This document shows, piece by piece, positions 9,049 through 18,039 of a stretch of DNA of 64,000 bases (position 1 is the stretch's first letter; the number at the start of each line of letters is the position of its first letter). The position numbers and the translations under genes were made by a program. The notes beneath the pieces are model-generated. The model did not search any database. It had not been told where the DNA came from and saw only the letters and a list, made by a program, of their open reading frames with translations. The stretch is taken from contig JAHZGC010000019.1 of NCBI GenBank assembly GCA_019421015.1, forward strand, positions 10,432-74,431. Direction: 5' to 3'. The DNA is from Coriobacteriaceae bacterium (GTDB lineage: Bacteria; Actinomycetota; Coriobacteriia; Coriobacteriales; UMGS124).

Positions 9049-9102
9049 AAAAAGTGCGGAAATCGGGTAAATCGGGCTTTAAAAAAGTGCGGAAATCGGG
9101 TA
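9049..9102. repeat. Direct repeat pair at the 3' end of a LuxR gene
   Basis: Two identical 21-bp copies (AAAAAGTGCGGAAATCGGGTA at 9049-9069 and 9082-9102) start 33 bp apart. They fill the gap between the LuxR stop and the convergent TorD gene. The core GCGGAAATCGGG faintly resembles the repeat family at 54.45 kb. Confidence 0.75.
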
Positions 9103-9112
9103 CGCACGGCAT

Positions 9113-9910
9113 CTAATGGTTACCGGCTATCAGCACCTGCACCGCCACGGCCCCAAACCGGGCAAGTGCGGCGTACTCGGTGCCATGGGAAAAGCCGCCG
9201 GCTTCGGCCCGGCAACGGGTGCGCTCCATAAAGTCGGGCATCCACGGGACGACGTGCTGTCGGGTGAATGCGGCAGCACGGGCGGCCCATGAGGCGGACT
9301 CGTTGTTCGCGGAACCCTGCGCCAAGGCAAGCGCCTGAACTGCCGCTTGGGCCTGATGCCCATAGAGCTGGGAGAGAAACCCCAGCTCTCCCCAGATGCT
9401 GTCGACGGGTTCGGTACGCGCCGTGGCCGGGAGCAGCCCCGCCTCGCCCATGGCCTTCTCCACCTGGAGCGTCACGGGGCTTCTGAACAGGCTCGGCGCC
9501 TCGGCCGTGCCGGTGGCGGCAAAGCGGAATGCCCCCTCGTAGGGCCACACGGGACCCTGGGATCCAGGCGAGAGGAACAGCAGCGAGTGCCCCCGGCGCA
9601 GGTCTTGCGCCAGCTCGGTGACGTCGCGTCCAACGAAGGTCTCCAACTTGCGGCATGCGTCCTGCACCTGACTGGCCGGGTATCCGGCGTCGGCCAGGCA
9701 TCCCGTAGCGTCGGACAGGTAGGTTCCGCTCGCCAGGGCGGCCGCAAGGCCATCGTCGGCCGGGAACGCGAACGTTATGGCTAGTAGCTCGCAGAGGTCG
9801 GCGAGGCCCACGACGCGCCGGAGGTCGGCTGTGCCGGTAGCATCCTGGCAGCTTATGGGCGCGCCGGCCATAACGGGCTCGGCGGACATAACGGCGGCAA
9901 CTGTGCTCAC
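9113..9910 (-). CDS. TorD-family molybdoenzyme chaperone
   Basis: The 265-residue helical protein matches the TorD/DmsD chaperone family, which binds Tat signal peptides of molybdoenzymes and helps insert the molybdopterin cofactor in the cytoplasm. A family-like core appears in SQGPVWPYEGAFR and the C-terminal helical bundle. The GTG at 9910 is chosen because AGGAAGGAAGCCCT precedes it; an ATG at 10003 would add 31 unrelated residues. It is downstream of the Fe-S subunit and molybdoenzyme on the same strand, its likely client. Confidence 0.85.
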   Translation of the reverse strand: MSTVAAVMSAEPVMAGAPISCQDATGTADLRRVVGLADLCELLAITFAFPADDGLAAALASGTYLSDATGCLADAGYPASQVQDACRKLETFVGRDVTELAQDLRRGHSLLFLSPGSQGPVWPYEGAFRFAATGTAEAPSLFRSPVTLQVEKAMGEAGLLPATARTEPVDSIWGELGFLSQLYGHQAQAAVQALALAQGSANNESASWAARAAAFTRQHVVPWMPDFMERTRCRAEAGGFSHGTEYAALARFGAVAVQVLIAGNH

Positions 9911-10060
9911 AGGGCTTCCTTCCTCACGGTGCTGCTTCTCCGATGCGGTGGGTTCCAAAAGGCCAGGCGGCTCGGCTTGACAGGGGGCCGAACCGCCCGG
10001 CACAACGCCACGCCGGCAGGGTCAAACCGACCGGCGAGGTCGGCTCGCGCTGGGGTTAGA

Positions 10061-10124
10061 CCTACGTCAGCCTTACACCCGACCTACGCAAGCCTTGCAC
10101 CATGCCTTACGCCAGCCCTACACC
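10061..10124. repeat. Three imperfect tandem repeats of about 19-20 bp
   Basis: Three copies of a CCTACGNNAGCCTTACACC-like unit (10061-10079, 10083-10101, 10105-10124) run up to and slightly into the 3' end of the Fe-S gene, in the 207-bp gap before torD. Role unknown; they could form a processing or attenuation site. Confidence 0.6.
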
Positions 10125-10759
10125 AGGTAGTAGACGCTGGGGTTCGTGCCGGCGTCCTCCTTCAGGCGTATGCTCTCGCGGGAGGCCACGAGCTGGGACA
10201 CCTCGGATTCGGGGTCGTCGAGGTCGCCCCAGGCGCGGGCGCGGCCCGGGCAGAGCTGCATGCAGGCGGGAACCTCGCCGCGGGAGGTGAGGTTGCGGCA
10301 GAAGGTGCACTTCTCCACCGTGTTGCCGGGGTGGCTGGGCGCGTCGGCCTCGCCCACGACCACGTCGAGGTACCACGAGGGCTCGCTCGACACGTGGGTG
10401 CGCACCCCCTCGTAGGGGCAGGCCGTCATGCAGGCCTCGCAGCCGATGCACTGCTGCTCGTCGACCCACACCACGCCGGTCTCGGGGTCCTTCTGCGTGG
10501 CGCCGGTGGGGCAGGCCTCGACGCAGGGGGCGTTCTCGCAGTGCTGGCACTGCATGGGCAAAAACGCCAACGAGCAGTTGGGATAGGTGCCGCTGGCGGT
10601 GTCGTAGGTCACGGGGTCCGTCTGGCCCGTGCCGGCCACCGTGTGCACGCGGTTGTAGTCGAGCTCGGCGGGGTTGTTGTTCGCTATCTTGCAGGCGACC
10701 TCGCAGGCGTGGCAGCCAAAGCAGCGCGTGAGGTCGATAACCATACCGTAGTGTGCCAT
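10118..10759 (-). CDS. DmsB/NrfC-like 4x[4Fe-4S] electron-transfer subunit
   Basis: The 213-residue protein has four cysteine clusters of the DmsB family: CFGCHACEVAC near residue 13, CQHCENAPCVEACPTGA, CIGCEACMTACPYEG and CTFCRN...CMQLCPGRA. It should pass electrons to the molybdoenzyme encoded 24 bp upstream. It has no signal peptide of its own, so export would be by hitch-hiking on the catalytic subunit's Tat signal, as known for DmsAB. No DmsC-type membrane anchor gene is adjacent. Start ATG follows AGGAGAGAGACCC. Confidence 0.92.
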   Translation of the reverse strand: MAHYGMVIDLTRCFGCHACEVACKIANNNPAELDYNRVHTVAGTGQTDPVTYDTASGTYPNCSLAFLPMQCQHCENAPCVEACPTGATQKDPETGVVWVDEQQCIGCEACMTACPYEGVRTHVSSEPSWYLDVVVGEADAPSHPGNTVEKCTFCRNLTSRGEVPACMQLCPGRARAWGDLDDPESEVSQLVASRESIRLKEDAGTNPSVYYLV

Positions 10760-10783
10760 GGGTCTCTCTCCTAAGCTTCGCTT

Positions 10784-13288
10784 CTAGTTGGCGGCTTTTT
10801 CGATCTTGACCACGACGTCGTTGACCGCCGTGTCGGGCGTTGCCTGCCCCATGGTGCCGTGCGAGAGCGCGCCAAAGTGGCCGCCTTCGAACTCGAAGCT
10901 GTTGAAGCTGCGGCCGCTCATAAGCTCCTTGCGGGGCACGCCCTCGTTGTACACGGCCCGCAGGGTCACCGAACCGTTGGCGCTGGTCAGGGTCACCATG
11001 TCGCCGTCGGCGATGTTCTCGTCGGCCGCGTCGGCGGGGTTGATCTGCACGGTGGGCTCGGGCGTGAAGGCGCGCAGGTAGTCCACGTCCCACCACGAGG
11101 TGTGGGTGCGGGTGCGCATGTGCTGGCTAAAGATGTGGTAGGGGTACTCGCTGCGGGCCTCGGCGTTCACGTCGGCGTTGACGGCGGGCTCCCAGTAGGG
11201 GAGCGCCTCCTTCTGGGGGTCGAACGCGGCACTCACATACCACGGGTAGGGGTTTTCGTCGTAGAGCTTGAACAGGCCGGTGTCGGTGCCAAAGCCGTCC
11301 TCGAACGAGACGTAGTCGCGGTCGGCGGGCAGCTCGGGGGCGCACTTGACCTCGCGCAGCGTGTCGGCGTCGAGGCCCACGGCGGCAAAGGCGTCGCTGG
11401 TCAGAAGCCTGGTGAGGAACTCGTGCGCGTCGGCGGTGAAGAAGCCCGCGTAGGGGGCGCCCATGGCCTCGGCGATGCGCTTGCAGGCCGTGTAGTCGTC
11501 CACCGACTCGCCCAGCGGCTCGGTGCACTTGTCCTGCATCATGAAGAAGGGGGTCGAACCGCCGCCGCCCACAAAGTCCTCGTACTCGAAGTAGTGGCAG
11601 ATGGGCAGCAGGATGTCGGCGTACAGGGCGGTCTCGTTCATGGTGTTCTCGGCCACCACCACAAAGTCGAGGGCCTTCATCCAGCGCACGAGGCTCTCGT
11701 GGTCGCCGCCGGTGGCCATGACGTTGCGCTGGAACACCGTGAGGCTGCGCACGGGGAACTCGCTGCCGGCGTACATGCCGCTGTCGAGGATCTCCTCCAT
11801 CGAGAGCAGGGGCAGCTGCACGGGGCTGGGTCCCTGCGCCGGGTTGCCGTCGGCGTCGACGGGCGCGCCGCCGCACTCGGGGTTCACGTAGCCGGCGCCC
11901 ATGGAGTAGGTCCAGCCGGTGCCGGCGCCGTTCTTGCACATGTTGCCCGTGAAGGCGCACAGCAGGTAGACGGGCCAGTAGTTAAAGTGCCCGTTCACGT
12001 AGCGGTCGCAGCCGAACATGGTGAAGGTCGTGACCGGGCCCTCCTGGGCGTACATCTGGGCGAGCTTCTTGATGTCGTCCTCGCTGACGCCCGAGATCTC
12101 GGCGGCGCGGGCCACGGGGTACTCGGCCACGCGCTCCTTGACCAGGTCGTAGACCAGGGTGACCGAGACGCCCTCGACCTCGCTGCGGCTGGCCAGGCTG
12201 GGCTTGGTGGCCTGCGAGCGGGCGAGCGGCGCGTCGGCGGCCTCGTCCCAGACCACGAGCTCGTTGGGCTCGTCCTCGGCGACCTCGACGCCCAGGTCCG
12301 AGACACGCAGGTAGGTACCGTCCTCCTTGACGAAGCAGGGGGCCTCGGTGCGGGCTGCGATAAAGTCCTCGTCCTGCCAGCCCTGCTCGAGCACGTGGTT
12401 GACCGCGCCGAAGGCCAGGGCACCGTCGGTGGCCGGGTTCACGCCCACATACCAGTCGGCCTTGCCGGCGTTGGCGTTGAAGAACGGGTCGATGACCACG
12501 TACTGGGCGCCGTTCTCCTTGGCGTCGAGGATGAAGTGCATGTTCTGGGGCGTGGAGTTGCAGGGGTCGGCCATCCAGCAGACAAAGTTCTTGGCGTTCT
12601 TCCAGTCGGTGGGGGCGTTCTGGGTGCCGAAGCCGCCGTAGCCGAGGAGCTTGCCGTTGGCAAAGCTCGTCTCGAGGTCGGCCGAGAAGTTGACGAGCGT
12701 GCCGCCCATGACCGCCTTCATGCGGTCGGCGGCCTTGAGGGCCACGCTGCCGAAGTTGCCCGAGCCGATGAGGAAGGCGTTCGAGGCCGGGCCCGACTCC
12801 TCGATGTACTCCAGGTAGTGGCGGGCGATCTCCTGGGCCGCCTCGTCCCAGCTGATGCGCTCGAACTCGCCGGCGCCGCGCTCGCTGCCCTCGATGCGGC
12901 GCATGGGGTAGAGCACGCGCTGAGAGCTGTACATGCGGGCCACGTGGGTGAGGCCCTTGGAGCAGATGCGGTTGTAGCGGGTGTCGGGCAGGTCGCGGGC
13001 CGTGGTGCGCACCACCTGGCCGTCGCGCACGTGCACGTTCAGGAAGCAGTGGCCGGCACAGCCGCAGCGGCAGATGCCGGCGAAGATCTCGTCCTGCGCG
13101 GAGGTGGAGGCTCCCTGCGCCGGGGCGGCGTCTTCGGACGCGAGCGCCGCGGTGGTGCCGCTGGCTGCGAGTGCCCCGCCCGCCATGCAGGCCGCCGCCC
13201 CCTTGATGAACGACCGGCGCGTGAAGCCGGGCCACGGAGCGGCTGCGGGCTCCTGGGCCGGCTCGCCGATGAGCTGCTGGTTTGTCAT
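10784..13288 (-). CDS. Tat-exported DMSO-reductase-family molybdoenzyme, catalytic subunit
   Basis: The 834-residue protein carries a twin-arginine signal (TRRSFIKGAA, residues 23-32) and a [4Fe-4S] motif of the form CX3CX3CX27C at Cys73, 77, 81 and 109, as in DmsA-type enzymes. An extra cysteine sits at 75. The molybdopterin-binding fold continues to the end (C-terminal LTSANGSVTLRAVYNEG). The Mo-ligating residue could not be assigned. It forms an operon with the DmsB-like and TorD genes. Substrate is unknown; S- or N-oxides are the family default. Start follows GGTTAGGGGGAGAC. Confidence 0.88.
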   Translation of the reverse strand: MTNQQLIGEPAQEPAAAPWPGFTRRSFIKGAAACMAGGALAASGTTAALASEDAAPAQGASTSAQDEIFAGICRCGCAGHCFLNVHVRDGQVVRTTARDLPDTRYNRICSKGLTHVARMYSSQRVLYPMRRIEGSERGAGEFERISWDEAAQEIARHYLEYIEESGPASNAFLIGSGNFGSVALKAADRMKAVMGGTLVNFSADLETSFANGKLLGYGGFGTQNAPTDWKNAKNFVCWMADPCNSTPQNMHFILDAKENGAQYVVIDPFFNANAGKADWYVGVNPATDGALAFGAVNHVLEQGWQDEDFIAARTEAPCFVKEDGTYLRVSDLGVEVAEDEPNELVVWDEAADAPLARSQATKPSLASRSEVEGVSVTLVYDLVKERVAEYPVARAAEISGVSEDDIKKLAQMYAQEGPVTTFTMFGCDRYVNGHFNYWPVYLLCAFTGNMCKNGAGTGWTYSMGAGYVNPECGGAPVDADGNPAQGPSPVQLPLLSMEEILDSGMYAGSEFPVRSLTVFQRNVMATGGDHESLVRWMKALDFVVVAENTMNETALYADILLPICHYFEYEDFVGGGGSTPFFMMQDKCTEPLGESVDDYTACKRIAEAMGAPYAGFFTADAHEFLTRLLTSDAFAAVGLDADTLREVKCAPELPADRDYVSFEDGFGTDTGLFKLYDENPYPWYVSAAFDPQKEALPYWEPAVNADVNAEARSEYPYHIFSQHMRTRTHTSWWDVDYLRAFTPEPTVQINPADAADENIADGDMVTLTSANGSVTLRAVYNEGVPRKELMSGRSFNSFEFEGGHFGALSHGTMGQATPDTAVNDVVVKIEKAAN

Positions 13289-13457
13289 GTCTCCCCCTAA
13301 CCTTGGTTGGCCGGGGGATATGCCTGCGCAGTCCCCCGCGTTGGCATTAGCCTACGAGGGGGCAATGGCGCGCACCAGAAGGTTTGCGTTGGCCAGGGGG
13401 AGCCGCGGGTTGCCACCTTGAGGGAGGGTGCGCCATTGGGGAGTCTTGGAGAGCGGT

Positions 13458-14417
13458 TCAGCGATCGGCTGGATCCCGCCCCTCTTGCTTCTGCGAGGCA
13501 TGGAGGGTCCGAATATAGCCGTCCCAGTCGATCTCGAGGCCGGCGAAATAGCGCATGACCAGGGGGTCGCCCATGCCCCTCTTGGCCAGCACGCAGTAGC
13601 TCCAGGTCATGAACTCCTCGGCAAAGGGGATGCTCGCGGTGTTGGGGGCGACGCGCGGGTAGCGGGTGCCCAGGTAGCCTACGCAGGCGGCATGGCCGTT
13701 CTGGGCGTCCGAGAGCCGGTAGTGCAGGCTTGGGTCGTAGCGCACCACGTCGAGCTCGAAGCCGTGCAGGCGCGCCTGGGCCGTGAGCAGCTCGGTGATG
13801 TCGTTGCCCTCGGTCGGCAGCGACACCTTGCAGCGGGCCAGGTCGTCTATGCAGACCTGGTCTTTGGAGGCCAGCGGGTCGGCCTCGTGCACCACGAGGT
13901 GCAGCCTGCCGGTGCGGGCCACCTGGCAGTCAAAGAGCCGCCGGTCGAACACGCAGCCCACTACGTGCGCGTAGTCCAGGTCGCCGTGGAGCAGGAGGCG
14001 CGACAGCTCATCCTTGCTGCCCGACCTAAAGCGCATCCGGGCCGGGTTCACCGGGTGCCGGTCGTCGGGCAGGCTGTGGAACGCCTCGTACTCGCTGCGC
14101 GAGAACACGGCGCCGTGGTCGTGCCCCATCCCCACGCGCAGGATGCCCTCGCGGGCCAGCTTCATGGAGGCCAGGCCGTCTTCGAGCACGCTGAAACCGC
14201 GCACCGCCTCGCGCGATATCTGGTACAGGCGGTCGGCCGCCGGGGTGGCCTGCAGGTGGTTGGCCACGTTCTGGAACAGCGGCTGCCCCACCTCGCGCTC
14301 CAGGGTGTGCACCACCTTGCGCAGCGCCTGCCGCGACACGTAGAGCTGCTCGGCCGCCTGGGCGTAGTTCAGGGTCTCGTAGACGGTGGAGAAGTACCTG
14401 ATGTGCAGGATGTCCAT
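13458..14417 (-). CDS. LysR-family transcriptional regulator
   Basis: A 319-residue LysR protein with an N-terminal winged helix (ILHIRYFSTVYETLNYAQAA, then LYVSRQALRKVVHTLE) and a periplasmic-binding-protein-like effector domain from about residue 90. It lies 16 bp after another LysR gene on the same strand and is probably co-transcribed with it. The pair faces a Tat flavoprotein/cytochrome operon. Effector unknown. It may instead regulate the adjacent molybdoenzyme operon, which reads away on the same strand. Confidence 0.9.
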   Translation of the reverse strand: MDILHIRYFSTVYETLNYAQAAEQLYVSRQALRKVVHTLEREVGQPLFQNVANHLQATPAADRLYQISREAVRGFSVLEDGLASMKLAREGILRVGMGHDHGAVFSRSEYEAFHSLPDDRHPVNPARMRFRSGSKDELSRLLLHGDLDYAHVVGCVFDRRLFDCQVARTGRLHLVVHEADPLASKDQVCIDDLARCKVSLPTEGNDITELLTAQARLHGFELDVVRYDPSLHYRLSDAQNGHAACVGYLGTRYPRVAPNTASIPFAEEFMTWSYCVLAKRGMGDPLVMRYFAGLEIDWDGYIRTLHASQKQEGRDPADR

Positions 14418-14433
14418 GGGGGGCCTTCCGTTG

Positions 14434-15345
14434 CTACGCGTTTGTGCGCCCGGCGAACCAGGTTCGGGCCTGGTCGATCAGCAGCCCGACGTTGGGGTTG
14501 GCGTTGTCGGGCTTGTAGAGGATCGCGCGGGGAATGTCGATCGGCGCGCCGTCGAGCTCGGTGAACACGCGCACGTCGGGGCGCCGCCGGGCGATGTTCT
14601 CGATGAACGAGCGCGACATGCAGAACACCGCGTCGCCAAAGTCGAGATACTTAAGGTTCGAGAGGTTCTCGTCGACTGGTACCAGGCAGGGCTGCAGCTC
14701 GAGGTCTTCTCCCAAAAGATGCACCAGGCAGCGGCTCCAGTGGTCGTAGACGCCGCGCCCGGGGATGAGGACCTTGGTCCCGCGCAGGTCCGAGCGTCGC
14801 AGGTGAGCGTGGCTGGCGAGCGGGTGGCTACCCATGACGAGAAGAGCCCCGGGCATCGAGCTGATGGGGAGGACGGAGACCCCGGCGTCGCGTGCGTCGT
14901 CGGCCAGGGAGGTCTGCGAGATGTCGTAGGTGGCCAGGACGTCCACCTTGCCCGCGACCAGGCCCGAGAGGTACGACTCGTCGCCGGTCTGGACCAGGTG
15001 CCTAAAGGGCACGTCCACGGTGTGGAGAAATCCTTCGAGCTCGTCGTTGCCGTCGAACCACAGCAGGCGCACGGGGGCGGCTTCACGAGAGGCCCGGCGC
15101 AGCGCCGCCATCTCAGACCGGTAGAGGGCGTCGATCTTCTGGGCGCTTTCGAGGAACCGGCCGCCCATGGGCGTGAGGCCCGCGACGCCGCCGTGGCGCT
15201 CGACCAAGGGGTAGCCCAGCTCGGCCTCGAGAGCGGCCACATGCTTGCTGAGCGCCGACTGGGTCATGTGTAGCTCGGCGGCTGCGCGGCTGAAGTTGAG
15301 GTGCTTGGCAAAGCAGACGAACTCGCCGAAGACTTCGATGCGCAC
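14434..15345 (-). CDS. LysR-family transcriptional regulator
   Basis: A 303-residue LysR protein: winged helix at residues 1-60 (FVCFAKHLNFSRAAAELHMT, then QSALSKHVAALEAELG) and a substrate-binding domain after it. The GTG at 15345 is chosen over an ATG at 15429 because it starts exactly where LysR similarity begins, with AAGGGG upstream. It is the first gene of a two-LysR transcript and is divergent from the flavoprotein at 15562, the usual arrangement for LysR control. Confidence 0.9.
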   Translation of the reverse strand: MRIEVFGEFVCFAKHLNFSRAAAELHMTQSALSKHVAALEAELGYPLVERHGGVAGLTPMGGRFLESAQKIDALYRSEMAALRRASREAAPVRLLWFDGNDELEGFLHTVDVPFRHLVQTGDESYLSGLVAGKVDVLATYDISQTSLADDARDAGVSVLPISSMPGALLVMGSHPLASHAHLRRSDLRGTKVLIPGRGVYDHWSRCLVHLLGEDLELQPCLVPVDENLSNLKYLDFGDAVFCMSRSFIENIARRRPDVRVFTELDGAPIDIPRAILYKPDNANPNVGLLIDQARTWFAGRTNA

Positions 15346-15561
15346 GGGCGCGGCCCCTTCCCAATGGTTTCTCCCCTGCGGTCGCAGGTAGGTCAAAGTA
15401 TACGCCAAAATGGAATAGCGCCAGGACATTGCGGCACAGCGCTCGCCAAGCTGGAATTTTTAGTATGACGGCCGACTTTGGGATAGTGCGGGTCGTGGCG
15501 CAGACAGCGACCGCCCAAGGGGGACGGCGGCGCCACACTCTTGTTGAGGAGGAGATCGATC

Positions 15562-17175
15562 ATGGCCTACGTTTCCACTCTTTCCCGCCGCTCATTTGTT
15601 GCCGGTGCCGCTGCGACGGCTGGCGTTGCCGCGACTGCCCTGGTGCCCGCGGCCGCCCGCGCCGACGAGGCCGCAGCTCAGGACGCGGTGCCCCCGCAGT
15701 GGGTTGCCGAGGTGCCCGAGACATGGGACCGAGAAGCCGAGGTGCTGGTGCTGGGCTGCGGTATCGCCGGTGCCTGCGCGACCGTCGAGGCCGCCGACCT
15801 CGGTGCCAGCGTGATTACGGTCGATGCGGCCGCCGAGGTTACCGACTGCTCGTGCACGCTCTCGGGCGGCTGGGTGTGCGGCTGCAACACGCTTCTGCAG
15901 GAAGAAGAGGGTATCGAAGACAGCGTCGACGTCTTTGTGAGCGACATGCGCCGCGACGGTGGCGATGCCGGCGACCCCGACGTCATCCGCGCCTGGGCCG
16001 AGATCAGCGGCGAGACCGTCGACTGGCTGTGGGATTTGGGCTGCGACGTGGTGGAGCGCACCTACGACGCCCGCACGACCGCCGGCTCCGACGCGCACTC
16101 GGTTGCCCGCGACTACATCACCAACCCCACGGGCAACGGTCTGGGCTGGATGGAAGGCCTGCAGGCCGCCATCGAGGAGCGCGATGTCGAGCTGCTCTCC
16201 TCGACCAAGGCCACCAAGCTCTACCGTGCCGCGAGCGGCCGCGTGGTAGGTGCCCGTGTGGAGGCTATGGACGACCCCACCGCCGTGCAGAACATCAAGG
16301 CCACCAAGGCCGTCATCCTCGCCACGGGAGGCCTGGGCGTCAATCTCGAGGAACACCAGCGTTACACGCCGGCCATGCGACCGGTCTGCGCCGAGGCCGA
16401 CAAGATCCTCTTTGGCTGCTCCCAGAACTGCCTGGGCAACGGCTACACGATGGCGCGCGAGGTCAACGCCTATCTCTTCAACTCGCCTGTGACCCATGGC
16501 CACAGCGTGCAGGTCACGGCCGACGGCAAATCTGACGGCTGGCTGCCCTTTATCTGGTGCGCGCAGGAGGCACTGATCGAGGTCAACCTCAACGGCGAGC
16601 GCTTTAACGACGAGACGAGCTTCGAGCAGAACTACAACCAGAAACTCTGGCAGAACCAGCCCAAGATGGTTTCGTACCTGGTAATCGACGAGGCCACCCG
16701 CACCTCCGAGAACGGCCGCACCTACGTGCAGGCGCAGATCGACCAGGTGGCCGAGGAAGGCATCGACACCATCCAGTCGGCCGATACTCTCGAGGAGCTG
16801 GCCCAGAAGATCGGCGTGCCGGAAGACGCCCTGCTCTCGAGCGTCGAGGACTTCAACGCGCGTGTCGACTCCCAGGAGCCTGATGAGTTTGGACGCACGG
16901 CCTTTGCCCGCAAGCTCGAGACCCCGCCATTCTGGGCTGCCCGCTGCGACGTGAACCTGGGCATCTCCAAGGGCGGTTGCAAGATCAACCCCCAGGCGCA
17001 GGTGCTCGACACGCGCGACGAGGTGATTCCTGGTCTCTACGCCGCCGGCGAAATGGCGTTTGCCCAGCTCCACGGCGATGCGCGCACCCACATCGTGGGC
17101 GGTCCCAACAGCTCGGCCGCCTGCTACGGCCGCATCGCCGCGCGCGGTGCTGCGGCCGAGACGCCCTGGGCGTAA
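15562..17175 (+). CDS. Tat-exported FAD-dependent reductase paired with a cytochrome
   Basis: The 537-residue protein has a twin-arginine signal (SRRSFVAGA), an FAD loop (VLVLGCGIAGACA) and the C-terminal FAD motif VIPGLYAAGEM. The fumarate-type HTMGG motif is replaced by a GISKGG context, and the NRLGS arginine is missing, implying a different substrate. The ATG at 15562 follows GAGGAGGAGATCGATC. A hexaheme cytochrome starts 90 bp downstream on the same strand and is its probable electron donor. Two LysR genes are divergent. Confidence 0.9.
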   Translation: MAYVSTLSRRSFVAGAAATAGVAATALVPAAARADEAAAQDAVPPQWVAEVPETWDREAEVLVLGCGIAGACATVEAADLGASVITVDAAAEVTDCSCTLSGGWVCGCNTLLQEEEGIEDSVDVFVSDMRRDGGDAGDPDVIRAWAEISGETVDWLWDLGCDVVERTYDARTTAGSDAHSVARDYITNPTGNGLGWMEGLQAAIEERDVELLSSTKATKLYRAASGRVVGARVEAMDDPTAVQNIKATKAVILATGGLGVNLEEHQRYTPAMRPVCAEADKILFGCSQNCLGNGYTMAREVNAYLFNSPVTHGHSVQVTADGKSDGWLPFIWCAQEALIEVNLNGERFNDETSFEQNYNQKLWQNQPKMVSYLVIDEATRTSENGRTYVQAQIDQVAEEGIDTIQSADTLEELAQKIGVPEDALLSSVEDFNARVDSQEPDEFGRTAFARKLETPPFWAARCDVNLGISKGGCKINPQAQVLDTRDEVIPGLYAAGEMAFAQLHGDARTHIVGGPNSSAACYGRIAARGAAAETPWA

Positions 17176-17265
17176 ACGGATAGCCGCGGTTGCATCAATC
17201 GGCTGGACGTCGGCCCCGTCCGGGGAGCCGGCGTCCGGCCACCGTTTGAGGAGAGGGGCCTGCTC

Positions 17266-17904
17266 ATGAAGAGAAACGTCAGTACCGCCGTCGCAGCTTT
17301 GGCGTTGGCCGGATGCCTGGTGCCCGTTGCTGCCTTTGCGGCCGATTCCGCGTGGTCGATGGACGCCGACTGCGCCTCATGCCACGCCAAGGAGGCCCAG
17401 ACCCACGTTGTGATTGAGGACGCCGAGGATGCGGGCGCCGCAGACGTCGGGGATGCCGCCAAGCCGGCCTCCAAAGACGCGGCCGCATCGGAGCCGACTG
17501 CCGCCGGGGCCGACCCGCTTCCATTGGCCGCCGTCCACCAGGCGGTCCCGTGCACCGGCTGCCATAGCGACGAGAAAGTGCTCTCCACGGTGCACGACGG
17601 CGTGACCGCCGACAGCAAGCTTCCCAAGCGCCTGCGCAAGGCGAAGATCGACGAGGCCCTGTGTCTGGGCTGTCATGGCAGCTACGAGGACCTGGCCGAG
17701 AAGACCGCCGACTGCACGGTTCTCACCGACTCGGCCGGCACCGTGGTCAACCCCCACGACCTGCCCGAAGGTGCCGACCACGCCAAGATCGACTGCCTCG
17801 ACTGCCATACGGCTCACAAGGCGCAGGAGGCGTCCGAGACGGCGCTCAACACCTGCACCGGCTGCCACCATACAGGGGTGTTCGAGTGCGGAACCTGCCA
17901 TTAA
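17266..17904 (+). CDS. Secreted hexaheme c-type cytochrome
   Basis: A 212-residue protein with a Sec signal peptide (residues 1-26) and six CXXCH heme motifs at 36-40, 96-100, 133-137, 177-181, 197-201 and 208-212. The last motif is the final five residues. An Ala/Asp/Glu-rich linker (50-90) separates heme 1 from the rest. It probably relays electrons from membrane quinol oxidation to the exported flavoprotein encoded just upstream, like the heme domain of flavocytochrome c encoded separately. No membrane anchor is evident. Confidence 0.9.
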   Translation: MKRNVSTAVAALALAGCLVPVAAFAADSAWSMDADCASCHAKEAQTHVVIEDAEDAGAADVGDAAKPASKDAAASEPTAAGADPLPLAAVHQAVPCTGCHSDEKVLSTVHDGVTADSKLPKRLRKAKIDEALCLGCHGSYEDLAEKTADCTVLTDSAGTVVNPHDLPEGADHAKIDCLDCHTAHKAQEASETALNTCTGCHHTGVFECGTCH

Positions 17905-17973
17905 TCAAGCGAAGTGGTAGAGGTCCTCTCCCGTAATGAGCTCGTGGGGGGCTTTCTTCTTGGGCGCTTTAAA

Positions 17974-18010
17974 ATACTGAAAAGTAATTCAGTGAATATT
18001 TTTTCAGTAT
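17974..18010. promoter_or_regulatory. AT-rich inverted repeat, candidate operator
   Basis: Perfect 10-bp arms ATACTGAAAA (17974-17983) and TTTTCAGTAT (18001-18010), with a nested ACTGAA/TTCAGT pair. They sit in an AT-rich patch, unlike the GC-rich surroundings. No intact gene is placed to use it; downstream lies a flavoprotein relic. Confidence 0.45.
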
Positions 18011-18039
18011 CTGCGCGTTCGACGGTATCGCCGGCCATC

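Noticed and set aside
10859..13300. 813-residue plus-strand frame opposite the first molybdoenzyme
   Set aside because: It is the antisense shadow of a gene with clear Tat, Fe-S and molybdopterin motifs.
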